The notes beneath the pieces are model-generated. The model saw only the letters and a program-made list of their open reading frames with translations. It was not told the DNA's origin and made no database searches. 64,000 nucleotides of DNA from Tolypothrix tenuis PCC 7101 (GTDB taxonomy: Bacteria; Cyanobacteriota; Cyanobacteriia; Cyanobacteriales; Nostocaceae), in assembly GCF_002368295.1 (NCBI RefSeq), contig NZ_AP018248.1:1460477-1524476 (forward strand). The letters run 5' to 3'. Position numbers and translations under genes: made by a program. Below are positions 33,808 to 42,740 of this stretch, one piece after another; position 1 is the first letter of the stretch; every line of letters starts with the position of its first letter.

Positions 33808-34023
33808 ATGCGTACAAATGCTTCTATCGTTGACGACCAAGGTTTAATGAATAACTTTGCAATCGAGCCTAAAGTATATGTAGATGAGCAAGGAAATCGC
33901 ACTGGATTTACAACCTATGCAGAACTCCTCAATGGTCGTTTAGCAATGATTGGTTTCGTCTCCCTCATTGCATTAGAAGTTGTCACAGGACATGGTATTT
34001 TTGGTTTGTTAGCAAATCTGTAA
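33808..34023 (+). CDS. High-light-inducible protein (Hli/Scp, CAB-like)
   Basis: 71 residues with one membrane helix. The core AELLNGRLAMIGFVSLIALEVVTGHG is the chlorophyll-binding ExxNGRxAMIGF motif shared with plant CAB/ELIP proteins. Hli proteins dimerise in the thylakoid, bind chlorophyll and carotenoid and protect photosystem II assembly intermediates. RBS GGGA is 8 bases before ATG 33808. The gene has its own HLR1-like element and a strong terminator, so it is monocistronic and probably light-stress regulated. Confidence 0.93.
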   Translation: MRTNASIVDDQGLMNNFAIEPKVYVDEQGNRTGFTTYAELLNGRLAMIGFVSLIALEVVTGHGIFGLLANL

Positions 34024-34060
34024 AATCTAATTTTAATTTTTAATATTACAAGTTTGACAA

Positions 34061-34100
34061 AATGTAGAGGCAAGATTTATCCTGCCTCTACATTTTTTTT
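34061..34100 (+). terminator. Rho-independent terminator of hli
   Basis: AATGTAGAGGCA and TGCCTCTACATT form a perfect 12-bp stem with a 10-base loop, then a run of T. It is 37 bases after the hli stop. Confidence 0.9.
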
Positions 34101-34478
34101 GCATAAAAATTGATGCAAATATTCAAAATTTGCTATTTCATCCAGTAAATTATCTACAACACTTTATTCAATAAGTAAGCTTACTTAAGAGATTACCGAA
34201 ATTATTTGAGTAAAAAATTAGTAGTAAATAACTAAATAAGTAATTTAGACATTTATTATCTCGCAATACTTTTGTTAGGCTCATAAGTATTCATCTATGA
34301 ATAATGAGTTGATTATTTACTATTGCTCAGTCTATCTCCTTCATATTAGTAATACAAAACTATTTGTTAAATAAGTTATTCCTTAACAATTCATACAAAA
34401 TTTACTGATTGGCAAAGAAATAATTATATGACATAACTTTATTCTAACCACATACCAACTATCTCAAACTTATTAATT
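34101..34478. other. AT-rich intergenic region
   Basis: About 380 bases, strongly AT-rich, before the DUF4114 gene. It should hold that gene's promoter. No further element recognised. Confidence 0.4.
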
Positions 34479-36569
34479 ATGGATTTGTCTATTATTTGTG
34501 CAACAGAGCAAAGTTATTTTAATCCTCTAGAAAACTCTATTCTGCAAACAAGTTACTGTAGCTTTACAGATTTATTAGGGGAATCTCAATATCACGGACA
34601 GATGGCGATAGAACTATCTTCTGTCCTCTCGGAAGTAGGCAGTAAACTAGATAATTTTCTTCAGAAACCAGATTTTATTAATCAGATGCAACTGGCTTTT
34701 GGCAAAGGCTGGGATCTGCAACAGGCAACAAATTTAATAAAGGGGATCGTTAATGGCAAGTCTATACCCCAAATTGATATTTTGCCTATTGAGTCATTAC
34801 AAGCTAAAGGGGCTTATGCCGGAGATAGCATCTATTTAGCACAAGAATTATTCAGTAATCCAGAAAAACCAGAAGCATTAGTTTCAGTTTTATTAGAAGA
34901 ACTTGGACATTATGTTGATTCGCATTTGAATGTTCAAGATTCTCCTGGAGATGAGGGGGCAATCTTTGCCCAACTCGTATTAAACCAACCTCTACAAGGT
35001 GAAGAACTGTTAGCTTTAAAAGCTGAAGATGATAGCGCAATATTAAATTTAAATGGCAAAAGCATTTTAGTAGAGCAAGCAGCTTTAGACTCTGGTACAT
35101 TTACCGTCGGAGTGGATGGCAAAGTCAGCATTGAGTTTTTAGCTGATGCTGGCAGTTATCATAGCGAACTGGGTATTTTCAGTTTGCAGGGAATGGGAAA
35201 CTTACAGCCAGGTTCCCTGGAATTTATCCAAGAATCTGCGCGTCGTGTTATCAGTAATTCTAATTCTGGTTACCTAGCAATTTCTGATGCAACTGAAGGA
35301 GCAAAATTTAGTGGTGATTTAGGAGAAAGTGAAAGGAATGATGGCAGATTTTTAGGAGAGAAAAACTTTGTCATGAACCCTGGCGATCAGTTTGCTTTCT
35401 TACTGGTACCGGATGGAAAAATTAGAGAATTGTTAGATAATCCCAATTTAGCTAAGGATAAAAATCCGCTATTTTCCATCGCCTCAGCTAATGCTGACGG
35501 TTCTGTACATTTTGCTCAGTTAGGACAAGGAACAACGAAAGGCGGGACTTTTGGCGTAGAGGATAAGCTGGCTAGCCAAGGATCAGATTGGGATTACAAC
35601 GACTTCGTATTTCAAATTAAAGGCGCTACCGGAAAAACTGCTCCCCTAGAGACATTTATTCAGTCGAAACAAGAGTGGCGCAATACCCAATCAGGGAAAG
35701 AATTAATCGAATATGCTAAACAAGTCAGCCTATTTCTGACTTTAGCTGCTCCCTTCAGCAGTTCTTACACTGTCGCCAGTTTGGGTGAATTACCAGGATT
35801 ACCAACTCCTTACGTAGGATTAGCCTTTAAAGCTGACGATCCTAATACTTTATATATCGGTTCAACACCGCAAGGAGAAAAAGGCGAAATTTTTGCGATC
35901 GCACTCAAACGCGATGCTAATAATCACATTGTAGGATTTACAGGCTCGGCAAAATTGCTCTCCTCTGCACCGGGACTCAGTGGCGGTTTGAATGATGCTG
36001 GCTTGACCTTTGGCCCCAATAACGTTTTGTTTTATACAACCTGGAATGACAACACAGTTGGACAAATTAAACTGGGAAGTTCTAGTCCTGACAAACAAGT
36101 AGAGTTAAATTCCCTGGGCTATCAGCCTTCTGTCGGTGGCTTAACTTTCGTTCCCCAAGGTTTCCCAGGTGCGGGAAGGCTAAAAATTACCTCCTACGAT
36201 ACTGGCAATTTTTATGACACAACTGTGTCCGCCGATGGTACAGGTACTTGGAATATTGCACCTGCAACAAAATCAGTGCAAATTACCGGGGGGCCAGATG
36301 CTTTTATTTATGTATCTGCTTCTATGCCACAATTTACGAGCGCACGTATTTTACTTGCAGAGCAAGATACAGATACAGTCAGCGCCTATAATATCGATGC
36401 TAATGGCGATCCCATTCCTACCACTCGCCAAGAATTTTTAACCGGAATAGATGGCCCCATCGGTGCAGCCATTGATCCTTTGACAGGCGATTTCTTCTTC
36501 TCTACCTATTCTTTTGGCGATTTTAATCCTCAAGGATTTAATCAGGTGGTAGTCGTGCGGAAGGGATGA
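34479..36569 (+). CDS. Large DUF4114 protein with N-terminal cyanobacterial RTX-associated domain and C-terminal propeller-like part
   Basis: 696 residues. Residues about 100-185 (LQAKGAYAGDSIYLAQELF, VSVLLEELGHYVDSHLN, SPGDEGAIFAQLVLN) form a domain often found at the start of large cyanobacterial calcium-binding secreted proteins; it resembles a metallopeptidase helix but lacks HExxH. Residues about 290-382 are a DUF4114 domain ending GVEDKLASQGSDWDYNDFVFQI, an acidic probable Ca2+ site. Residues 430-696 have repeated strand patterns (GLAFKADDPNTLYIGS, AAIDPLTGDFFFSTYSFGD) like an NHL propeller. No N-terminal signal peptide is present, as in type I secreted proteins. The product is probably extracellular. 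Confidence 0.7.
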   Translation: MDLSIICATEQSYFNPLENSILQTSYCSFTDLLGESQYHGQMAIELSSVLSEVGSKLDNFLQKPDFINQMQLAFGKGWDLQQATNLIKGIVNGKSIPQIDILPIESLQAKGAYAGDSIYLAQELFSNPEKPEALVSVLLEELGHYVDSHLNVQDSPGDEGAIFAQLVLNQPLQGEELLALKAEDDSAILNLNGKSILVEQAALDSGTFTVGVDGKVSIEFLADAGSYHSELGIFSLQGMGNLQPGSLEFIQESARRVISNSNSGYLAISDATEGAKFSGDLGESERNDGRFLGEKNFVMNPGDQFAFLLVPDGKIRELLDNPNLAKDKNPLFSIASANADGSVHFAQLGQGTTKGGTFGVEDKLASQGSDWDYNDFVFQIKGATGKTAPLETFIQSKQEWRNTQSGKELIEYAKQVSLFLTLAAPFSSSYTVASLGELPGLPTPYVGLAFKADDPNTLYIGSTPQGEKGEIFAIALKRDANNHIVGFTGSAKLLSSAPGLSGGLNDAGLTFGPNNVLFYTTWNDNTVGQIKLGSSSPDKQVELNSLGYQPSVGGLTFVPQGFPGAGRLKITSYDTGNFYDTTVSADGTGTWNIAPATKSVQITGGPDAFIYVSASMPQFTSARILLAEQDTDTVSAYNIDANGDPIPTTRQEFLTGIDGPIGAAIDPLTGDFFFSTYSFGDFNPQGFNQVVVVRKG

Positions 36570-37133
36570 TTCAGGGGAACTGGTAAGAATTTCGTTTTTA
36601 TAATTAGTGATGGCTTGCCCTTAGATAGTATTGATTAAGTAATAATAAATTGGTGAGTTACAGCAATATAAAATTAACCGCCGTTCGCGTAGCATTCCGC
36701 AGGAATGGCAGAAGATGAATCAATTCAAAATTCAAAATTCAAAATTTAAAATTAAATACAGCCACCCACAAGGGGGTGGGGTTTCTACATACCTTGAGAA
36801 ATAAGGATTTTTTTACCCACCAGGGGCGAGGTTTTGAGCCTAGCTTTTTCCTATAAACGCAGCTAAGAGTTTGCGCGTCCGGGTCTCCCGGCGCAAAACT
36901 TTTCAAGACAGATACACACCGATAAATTGGTAATTCACTAAACTAGGAAACGCAATAATTGGTAATTGTTAAATAGTAGTGATCACCTAACAAACGTTAA
37001 GTAAATCGTTATAGGCTGATCAGCAAAAAAGCGAAGCTACAATTAGTTTTGCTTTCCCGTTGAAACCTAAACAAGTAGATTAGCATGGAAGAAAATACAG
37101 CCTTGCAAGTAATTACGTTAAGGAAAGTGATCC
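36570..37133. other. Intergenic region rich in small repeats
   Basis: 564 bases. Contains the dispersed palindrome GTTCGCGTAGCATTCCGCAG at about 36683-36714, the AATTCAAAATTCAAAATT tract at 36722-36750, a CCACCCACAAGGGGGTGGGG hairpin at about 36760-36780 and a TTTGCGC...GCGCAAA hairpin at about 36870-36900. No gene was recognised. The right part must carry the promoter of the M50 gene cluster. Confidence 0.55.
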
Positions 37134-37871
37134 ATGCGGGAACCAGGAAAAAATTTTGAAAACTTGCTCCCTCAAGAAGCACCTAAAGAAGTAGAACGAA
37201 TGGGGTTAACCTGGCTAATTGCGGCTGCGATCGCAACGGTTGTGTTGTGGCAAGTGCCAGCAGGCGATTATATTTTATACCCGTTTACTATCCTGGCTAC
37301 TTGGTTTCATGAAATGGCTCACGGCTTAATGGCGCTGATTTTGGGGGGACAGTTTGATAAATTACAGATTTTTGGCAATGGTTCGGGTGTTGCAACTTAC
37401 CGCATTGCTAGATCATTAGGGCCTATTGGGCCAGCATTAGTAGCCGCCGCCGGGCCAATGGGGCCGCCAATTGCTGGTGCAGCCTTAATTTTGGCTTCCC
37501 GCAGTTTTAAAGCTGCTTCCCTGAGTTTGAAAATATTAGGTGGTTTTTTACTACTGTCTACATTAGTTTGGGTACGTTCCTTATTTGGATTTGTGGCAAT
37601 TCCTCTACTAGGTTTAATTATTTTAGGTATTGCTTTCAAAGCACCGCGCTGGGTACAAGGTTTTGCAATTCAATTTTTAGGTGTACAAGCTTGTATCAGT
37701 ACATACCATCAAGTTAATTATCTATTTAGCTATAGTGCAGGCCCGCTGGGACTTTCAGATACAGCACAGATGGAAAGGTATCTGTTTTTACCTTATTGGT
37801 TTTGGGGCGGATTAATGGCGATCGCATCTTTGGTGATTTTAGTCCGCAGTCTCCAAGTTGCTTATCGTTGA
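37134..37871 (+). CDS. M50B-type site-2-protease-like membrane metallopeptidase
   Basis: 245 residues with about six membrane helices. The zinc motif HEMAH (His59, Glu60, His63) lies at the end of the second hydrophobic segment: FTILATWFHEMAHGLMALILGGQ. The second half has long Gly/Pro-rich helices (PIGPALVAAAGPMGPPIAGA). Site-2-type proteases cut membrane-anchored substrates; the target here is unknown. Start ATG 37134. The next small gene starts 5 bases after its stop. Confidence 0.8.
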   Translation: MREPGKNFENLLPQEAPKEVERMGLTWLIAAAIATVVLWQVPAGDYILYPFTILATWFHEMAHGLMALILGGQFDKLQIFGNGSGVATYRIARSLGPIGPALVAAAGPMGPPIAGAALILASRSFKAASLSLKILGGFLLLSTLVWVRSLFGFVAIPLLGLIILGIAFKAPRWVQGFAIQFLGVQACISTYHQVNYLFSYSAGPLGLSDTAQMERYLFLPYWFWGGLMAIASLVILVRSLQVAYR

Positions 37872-37876
37872 GTGTG

Positions 37877-38062
37877 ATGGGAAAAAAGCATCACAAAAAA
37901 GCGATTGTTTCCTTAAATCAAAGGATTGTCGAACATCAGGAAAAGATTAGACTGGAATCAGCAAAGGATTTTCCCGACGAAGGTTTAATTCGACATTGGG
38001 AAAAAGAGATTCGTGCTTTTGAAAAGGCAATCGAACAAGTGCGTAAAAGATTGGGAGAATGA
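37877..38062 (+). CDS. Small hypothetical helical protein
   Basis: 61 residues from ATG 37877 (MGKKHHKKAIVSLNQRIVEH), chosen because the longer frame overlaps the protease gene in another phase. It is very charged and predicted to be a helical hairpin (HQEKIRLESAKDFPDEGLIR, HWEKEIRAFEKAIEQVRKRL). It begins 5 bases after the M50 gene and its TGA overlaps the ATG of the next gene (ATGA), so the three are one operon. Confidence 0.65.
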   Translation: MGKKHHKKAIVSLNQRIVEHQEKIRLESAKDFPDEGLIRHWEKEIRAFEKAIEQVRKRLGE

Positions 38063-38319
38063 ATATGCAGATTAGCGATCGCCCTCTGACAGTCACGAAT
38101 TCAACTCTCAGTACTCTAATTGCTGAATTAGGTGCAGAATGCAGTAGAGTACAAGCCTTAATCAATCAATTACAGTTACCAAGTTTAACTACTAATCAGC
38201 AAGCAGAAATTCTGGGAGAACTACTAGCGGCTACTGTTCATCTCCATACTCACTGCGATATGGATTTTCAAACTCTCTTAGCTGATGAGATGGAAAAATT
38301 GCCTGATGAACAAAAATGA
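38059..38319 (+). CDS. Small hypothetical helical protein
   Basis: 86 residues. The ATG overlaps the preceding stop (ATGA), suggesting translational coupling. Composition is helical with a His/Cys patch (VHLHTHCDMDFQTLLADEME). No family recognised. Confidence 0.6.
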   Translation: MNMQISDRPLTVTNSTLSTLIAELGAECSRVQALINQLQLPSLTTNQQAEILGELLAATVHLHTHCDMDFQTLLADEMEKLPDEQK

Positions 38320-38383
38320 TGATGTAGTGTCTGCTTAACTCTCCCACAGGGTATTTTGAATTTTAAATTCTGAGTGCAGCGAT

Positions 38384-38848
38384 ATGAGTAGCCCGCCAGC
38401 AGAAATTACTGTAGAGTGTCCACAGTGTGGTCAATACTACGATGCATGGTACAGACCCTCACTTAATTTTATGCTAGAGGATTTTGATGATGAATATATT
38501 GAACGAGTATCTACTAGTACTTGTCCTTATTGTGGTTGTAAAGCTTCGCTGGGGGTGCTGATTGTCAATAAAACAGGAGACTTTAACTTTCAGCTACCGC
38601 AGGCAAATTTTAGGCGCAAGGATGAGGAGGCTATGTGTAGTATTAAAATTGAAAGCTTTGACTCCTCAAAGCGCCTAGATGTGATGAAAGTTTTACGAGA
38701 AATTACTGGTTTAGGTTTGATGGAAGTTAAGAGCTTACTTGATAATATCCCCGAAATTATTATGAGGGATATAGAACAAAGAAAGGCAGAGTTATTCAAG
38801 AGAGATTTAGAAGCAGCTGGCGCAGAAATATCTCTCAAATGTTTTTAG
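38384..38848 (+). CDS. Zinc ribbon fused to a ribosomal L7/L12 C-terminal-like domain
   Basis: 154 residues. Residues about 9-55 carry two C-x-x-C pairs (CPQCGQYYDAWY and CPYCGCKAS), a zinc-ribbon arrangement. The C-terminal about 70 residues, KRLDVMKVLREITGLGLMEV, then KSLLDNIPEI and FKRDLEAAGAEISLK, follow the L7/L12 CTD pattern (K-x-x-VIK-x-VREITGLGLKEAK, KK-x-LEEAGAEVELK). In L12 this domain recruits translation GTPases. The protein is not a ribosomal L12, as the N-terminal dimerisation domain is replaced. Its role is unknown. It follows the M50 cluster by 64 bases. Confidence 0.75.
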   Translation: MSSPPAEITVECPQCGQYYDAWYRPSLNFMLEDFDDEYIERVSTSTCPYCGCKASLGVLIVNKTGDFNFQLPQANFRRKDEEAMCSIKIESFDSSKRLDVMKVLREITGLGLMEVKSLLDNIPEIIMRDIEQRKAELFKRDLEAAGAEISLKCF

Positions 38849-38854
38849 TCAGGT

Positions 38855-39190
38855 TCAAGCAATACCATAACCTGTATATTCTCTTGCATAAACAGGCTGC
38901 AAGCCCAATATAATATCCTGCTTGGGTACACCCATTGCCACTAATTCATCAGCGAGTAATTTATCAGTCTGGTTACGCTGAATCCAGATTTTGCCATTTT
39001 TAATATCTAAATGCATTACACAATTGTAGATGCGGCGATGTTTATCCCACCCTACATTCAGAATTTGATAATGTTCGTTTTCCGTATCAAAAATTCTTTG
39101 TACTTCAATATCTTCATTGATTGGCGGTACTTTGCTGTATTCGGTTAATAGTTCTTGAATACATTGACGATAAAATGTTAATTTATCCAT
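38855..39190 (-). CDS. xisI: XisI-like fdxN element excision controlling factor
   Basis: 111 residues. MDKLTFYRQCIQELLTEYSK, YQILNVGWDKHRRIYNCVMH, DIKNGKIWIQRNQTD and LVAMGVPKQDIILGLQP are the XisI family pattern. XisI and XisH were found as factors needed with the recombinase XisF for excision of the fdxN element during heterocyst differentiation in Anabaena; most XisHI pairs in genomes are not next to such an element. It overlaps xisH by 13 bases. The stop lies 6 bases from the convergent L12-like gene. Confidence 0.92.
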   Translation of the reverse strand: MDKLTFYRQCIQELLTEYSKVPPINEDIEVQRIFDTENEHYQILNVGWDKHRRIYNCVMHLDIKNGKIWIQRNQTDKLLADELVAMGVPKQDIILGLQPVYAREYTGYGIA

Positions 39191-39597
39191 TTCACTATTA
39201 CCTCATCTACTGGGTCGTACACAATGAGCTTGACTTGATATTGTCGTACTGATGCTTGTGGTAAATCACGTTGAAAGAACGATTCATAAATTGCAATTGG
39301 GATGGCGAGATATAAAGTTCGCTCTTGTTCTTTTGTTTCTAAAACTAAACGATAATTCAAAAATTGACCCAATGCCAAATGAAAATCAAACAGTGCTGAG
39401 TCACTTAAAAAACTTTTAATTTCTACAGCTATCTTCTTTCCAGCTTTTTCTGCTGCTACTAACTGTTCTGCACCTAAATCAATTCTAACTTCATCTTTTT
39501 CACCAAACTCAATTCTTAAAGGGTCGTGTGTAATTACCCACTGCTCTTTCTGAAGGCTAGTTTTAACTGCTTCATGAAATCGGTCTTTGGCTGACAT
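39178..39597 (-). CDS. xisH: XisH-like fdxN element excision controlling factor
   Basis: 139 residues, start MSAKDRFHEAVKTSLQKEQW at ATG 39597. EVRIDLGAEQLVAAEKAGKK followed by IAVEIKSFLSDSALFDFHLALGQ has the D...E-x-K spacing of a PD-(D/E)XK nuclease fold, and ends NYRLVL. XisH is the first gene of the pair and overlaps xisI. No xisF or fdxN-type recombination site was recognised in the window. A nuclease or toxin-like role together with XisI is plausible but not shown. Confidence 0.92.
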   Translation of the reverse strand: MSAKDRFHEAVKTSLQKEQWVITHDPLRIEFGEKDEVRIDLGAEQLVAAEKAGKKIAVEIKSFLSDSALFDFHLALGQFLNYRLVLETKEQERTLYLAIPIAIYESFFQRDLPQASVRQYQVKLIVYDPVDEVIVKWIN

Positions 39598-39806
39598 TGA
39601 TTCTCATACAATCTGTAACTTGATTTTAAATGGCTAGCGTGTTCAAAAAATACCTAACTACAGATGATTTTGCCAAGTACTGCAAAGGACGCTTTGTAGC
39701 CGATTGCAAAAACTGCAACACTTATACACAGACCTAACGTAAAACTTAGGCTACTATATCCCCTATTCCTCTTGGTTCGTTGCGTGGGGAGTAGTCCAGG
39801 TTAAAT

Positions 39807-40931
39807 ATGAGCATCATAGAAGATATCAAAACCCAAAGTACAGACAATCTAGTTTCTATTGCTGAACAATTCGCGCTTCAGGGTGAGGTGACAAGTGTTC
39901 AGGCTTTTGGTAGCGGTAATATTAATGACACTTTTTTAGTAAATATAAATTCCTTAGAAAATCAGAATTTTGTTCTCCAACGTATTAATACACAAGTATT
40001 CCGCCAACCGCAACTAATTATGCATAATATGTGTATTTTTACTGAGCATATTCGGAAAAGGCTGGAGCAAAAACCACTTAACCGCCGTTGGGAAGTACCA
40101 AGTGTATTATTAACCAAAAATGCACAAGACCATTGGCGGGATGCAGATGGTTCATTTTGGCGGGCGATTAGTTTTATTGCAGGTTCGCAGTCTTTTGACA
40201 CAATGGGCGATCGCTCTCAAGCTCCGGAAGTCGGCTATGCTTTGGGGATGTTCCATAATCTCATCAGCGATTTACCACCAGAAAAACTCGCTGATACTTT
40301 AGAAGGCTTCCACATTACACCCCGCTACCTGCAACACTACAACGAGGTTTTGCCGAAAACCACTGTTAAGAGAACCCCAGAGGTAAATTATTGCTTGCAA
40401 TTTGTGAGCGATCGCCAACTTTTTGCCAGTACCCTGGAAGATGCAAAAGCTGCGGGTAAGTTACCACTGCGGCTAATGCACGGCGATCCGAAAATTAATA
40501 ATGTGATGTTTGACACCGCAACTGGGCTTGCTGTCAGTGTCATTGATTTGGATACTGTGAAGCCAGGTTTAGTACATTATGATATTGGCGACTGTCTGCG
40601 TTCTGGGTGCAATCCCGTTGGGGAAGAAACAGAAGATTGGGAAAGCGTGACTTTTGATACTGAGACTTGCCAAGGTATCTTACAAGGTTATCTTGCTGTT
40701 GCTAAGGCGTTTATGACAGAAAATGACTATGCCTATATATATGATGCAATTCGTTTGATTGCATTTGAATTAGGGTTGAGATTTTTTGCTGATTATTTAG
40801 CAGGGAATGTCTATTTCAAAGTTAAGCATCCAGAACATAATTTAGCGCGGGCGCTGGTGCAATTTGCACTGACAAAAAGTATTGAATCTCAGGAAACAGC
40901 AATTCGCGCCATTATTCAGGATGTCAAATGA
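39807..40931 (+). CDS. APH-fold small-molecule kinase (N-acetylhexosamine kinase-like)
   Basis: 374 residues. Kinase features: GSGNINDTFLVNI (nucleotide loop), NFVLQRINTQVF (ATP Lys position is replaced within LQRIN), catalytic LMHGDPKINNVMFD (Asp about 226) and metal-binding VIDLDTVKPGLVHYDIGD (about 246). These match the family of bifidobacterial N-acetylhexosamine 1-kinase, often labelled mucin desulfatase by mistake. It probably phosphorylates a sugar or amino sugar in the cytoplasm. The stop overlaps the ATG of the DOMON gene (ATGA). Confidence 0.75.
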   Translation: MSIIEDIKTQSTDNLVSIAEQFALQGEVTSVQAFGSGNINDTFLVNINSLENQNFVLQRINTQVFRQPQLIMHNMCIFTEHIRKRLEQKPLNRRWEVPSVLLTKNAQDHWRDADGSFWRAISFIAGSQSFDTMGDRSQAPEVGYALGMFHNLISDLPPEKLADTLEGFHITPRYLQHYNEVLPKTTVKRTPEVNYCLQFVSDRQLFASTLEDAKAAGKLPLRLMHGDPKINNVMFDTATGLAVSVIDLDTVKPGLVHYDIGDCLRSGCNPVGEETEDWESVTFDTETCQGILQGYLAVAKAFMTENDYAYIYDAIRLIAFELGLRFFADYLAGNVYFKVKHPEHNLARALVQFALTKSIESQETAIRAIIQDVK

Positions 40932-41479
40932 ATCATCAGTCATTTTCTCTGCAACCTTTTCCGGGTACTGGGAAATTTCCCGATGTTAAAATTGCAGGTA
41001 ATATCGCTCGTAATGGTAATCAATTGACTATTCAATATAGCCTATTGGGTGACATCAAAGAAATTGCCATTACCCTACCATCAGCCACACCATCACGCAA
41101 GCATGAACTCTGGCAAAATACCTGCTTTGAGTTCTTTATTGGTATTAAGAATTCTCCCCGATATTGGGAATTTAACCTGTCCCCTAGTGGCGATTGGAAT
41201 ATTTACCGCTTTGATGATTATCGTCAAGGAATGGAAGAGGACACAGCTTTTTCTACACTTCCGTTTATTGTGAAACAGCAAGCAGAGAGTGTAGAACTAA
41301 CTCTAGATTTAGATTTGGAGAAAATTATTACCCAAGAACAAGCCTTGGAAGTCGCAATTACCACTGTGATTAAAAATCAAGATGGTGATGTAACTTATTG
41401 GGCTTTAACTCATCGAGGGGCTGAGGCTGATTTTCACTTGCGAGATAGTTTTATTTTAGAATTACCTGTGGCAAATTAA
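40928..41479 (+). CDS. DOMON-like ligand-binding protein
   Basis: 183 residues, a beta sandwich. HELWQNTCFEFFIGIKNSPR, YWEFNLSPSGDWNIYRFDDY and the end of the sheet (VTYWALTHRGAEADFHLRDS) match the DOMON-like proteins of cyanobacteria, related to haem/sugar-binding DOMON domains. There is no signal peptide. It is translationally coupled to the kinase upstream, so it may bind the same sugar ligand. Confidence 0.75.
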   Translation: MNHQSFSLQPFPGTGKFPDVKIAGNIARNGNQLTIQYSLLGDIKEIAITLPSATPSRKHELWQNTCFEFFIGIKNSPRYWEFNLSPSGDWNIYRFDDYRQGMEEDTAFSTLPFIVKQQAESVELTLDLDLEKIITQEQALEVAITTVIKNQDGDVTYWALTHRGAEADFHLRDSFILELPVAN

Positions 41480-41483
41480 GCTG

Positions 41484-41508
41484 TGGGATGCGTTGCAACG
41501 CATCCTAC
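41484..41508. terminator. Palindrome between convergent genes (bidirectional terminator candidate)
   Basis: GGATGCGTTGCAACGCATCC is a perfect 20-base palindrome inside TGGGATG...CATCCTACA. It separates the DOMON gene and mrpB. It belongs to the (GTAGGATGCGTTA) dispersed repeat set. Confidence 0.65.
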
Positions 41509-41511
41509 AAA

Positions 41512-42177
41512 TCACAACAATCCGCGATAGCGAATAAATACTAAAATCGCCGCCCAAGAACCCAACGCAACTTTAATTGCAACTAGGATATTGAGGATTG
41601 GTATAATTCCGCCGCTAAAAAGTGCGCCCATTTCTCCTTGGGGTAATTCATAACCGGATAAGGTGATTACCGACAGTACAATGAAAATCAGTACCGAAAT
41701 TTTTTCCCATTTAGCAGCGTGCCAGCGTTGGTAAATTGCTTGCATCCACTCTGGGGATGAGGTAATTGCTATAAGTCCGATCGCAGTTCCGCCGGCTACA
41801 CCAGCCGCAAAACCACCACCAGGTGTCAAATGTCCGCGAATGGCTAACTCGATACTTACTAATGAGGTAATTGTGGCACCTAAACGCGCTAGCACAATTG
41901 AGGGTTTATCGGTGAAATTATATATGGCGCAGGATGGCCTTTCATTCGCTAGCAGAAAATAAGCGCCCATGATGGCGATTGTAAATACTATGACCTCAAA
42001 AATCGTGTCATAAAGACGATTGCGGAGAATAATGACTGTTACCGCATTGGGGATACCACCATCTTTGACAATTGATTCCACAATGGAGAAATCTGGTAGT
42101 TGTGGTGCAGGATTGGGTAAGACAATCATTTTGATATACAGCGCTATCCCGGCGGCGATGTAAATCCATTTCATCAT
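41512..42177 (-). CDS. mrpB: Mrp antiporter subunit B (MnhB-like)
   Basis: 221 residues with six or so membrane helices. The second part IEFAI-type LAIRGHLTPGGGFAAGVAGGTAIGLIAI is the MnhB motif (PGGGF). N-terminal SIVESIVKDGGIPNAVTVIILRNRLYDTIFEVIVF corresponds to the end of MrpA fused to MrpB in cyanobacteria. It overlaps the upstream subunit by 4 bases and is the last gene of the operon. Confidence 0.9.
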   Translation of the reverse strand: MMKWIYIAAGIALYIKMIVLPNPAPQLPDFSIVESIVKDGGIPNAVTVIILRNRLYDTIFEVIVFTIAIMGAYFLLANERPSCAIYNFTDKPSIVLARLGATITSLVSIELAIRGHLTPGGGFAAGVAGGTAIGLIAITSSPEWMQAIYQRWHAAKWEKISVLIFIVLSVITLSGYELPQGEMGALFSGGIIPILNILVAIKVALGSWAAILVFIRYRGLL

Positions 42178-42740
42178 GATTTATGCCCCTCCCCTAACTC
42201 TGGTGTATCTACATAGTTGAGGCTGGTTGTTGGTGATGAAAGTTCGCTTTGCATGATGTCATAAACTCGTTTCACCCTCACAGCAGTGTGATAAAGCAAG
42301 TTTTCATCATTTTGTTCGAGTTTGCTACAGCTAGCATGAACTTCCTTATCTAGCAGCGCCCGTTCTAAAGCTTGTTCATTTGGGTAAGGAACAAGTTCTA
42401 GGCGCATATGGCGTTTGCCAAAAATTCTGCGTAACTCATCGGTAATTTGCCCAAAATGGCTGTCTGGTAAAGCGTCGCCATCTTGGATGACACCTAGACG
42501 CATAACTAGGGATGAACGCACTGCGATCGCATACAGTGTAATCGCCAGCATTGTACCCACTAATGCTTCGGTTAAAGCTACATCGGCAGCGCCTAAAAGC
42601 ACATATAATAATGCTGCTAAAGCTCCCAGTATTCCCCGCATTACTAAAGCATTGTAGGGATTGACTTGCATGATCAGCATACAAGCAGACATGGGCAGTA
42701 AGGCAGTGATGAAATAGATAAACAAATCGTATTTAGTCAT
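42174..42740 (-). CDS. mrpA: Mrp antiporter short subunit A-like protein (DUF4040/MbhD)
   Basis: 188 residues from ATG 42740 (MTKYDLFIYF); GGAGG lies 5 bases upstream. Three N-terminal helices with NALVMRGILGALAALLYVLLGAADVALTEALVGTMLAITLYAI correspond to the C-terminal MbhD/DUF4040 part of MrpA, not to its large antiporter domain. The cytoplasmic remainder (residues about 90-188) is specific to cyanobacteria. This short form is the known arrangement in Anabaena-type mrp operons. It overlaps the neighbours on both sides. Confidence 0.85.
   Translation of the reverse strand: MTKYDLFIYFITALLPMSACMLIMQVNPYNALVMRGILGALAALLYVLLGAADVALTEALVGTMLAITLYAIAVRSSLVMRLGVIQDGDALPDSHFGQITDELRRIFGKRHMRLELVPYPNEQALERALLDKEVHASCSKLEQNDENLLYHTAVRVKRVYDIMQSELSSPTTSLNYVDTPELGEGHKS

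Noticed and set aside
38855..39597. The fdxN excision element itself
   Set aside because: Only the xisH and xisI controlling genes are seen; no xisF recombinase, direct-repeat borders or fdxN gene can be identified.
39630..39737. 35-codon frame with several cysteines upstream of the APH-like kinase
   Set aside because: No RBS or family similarity; too short to support without comparative data.
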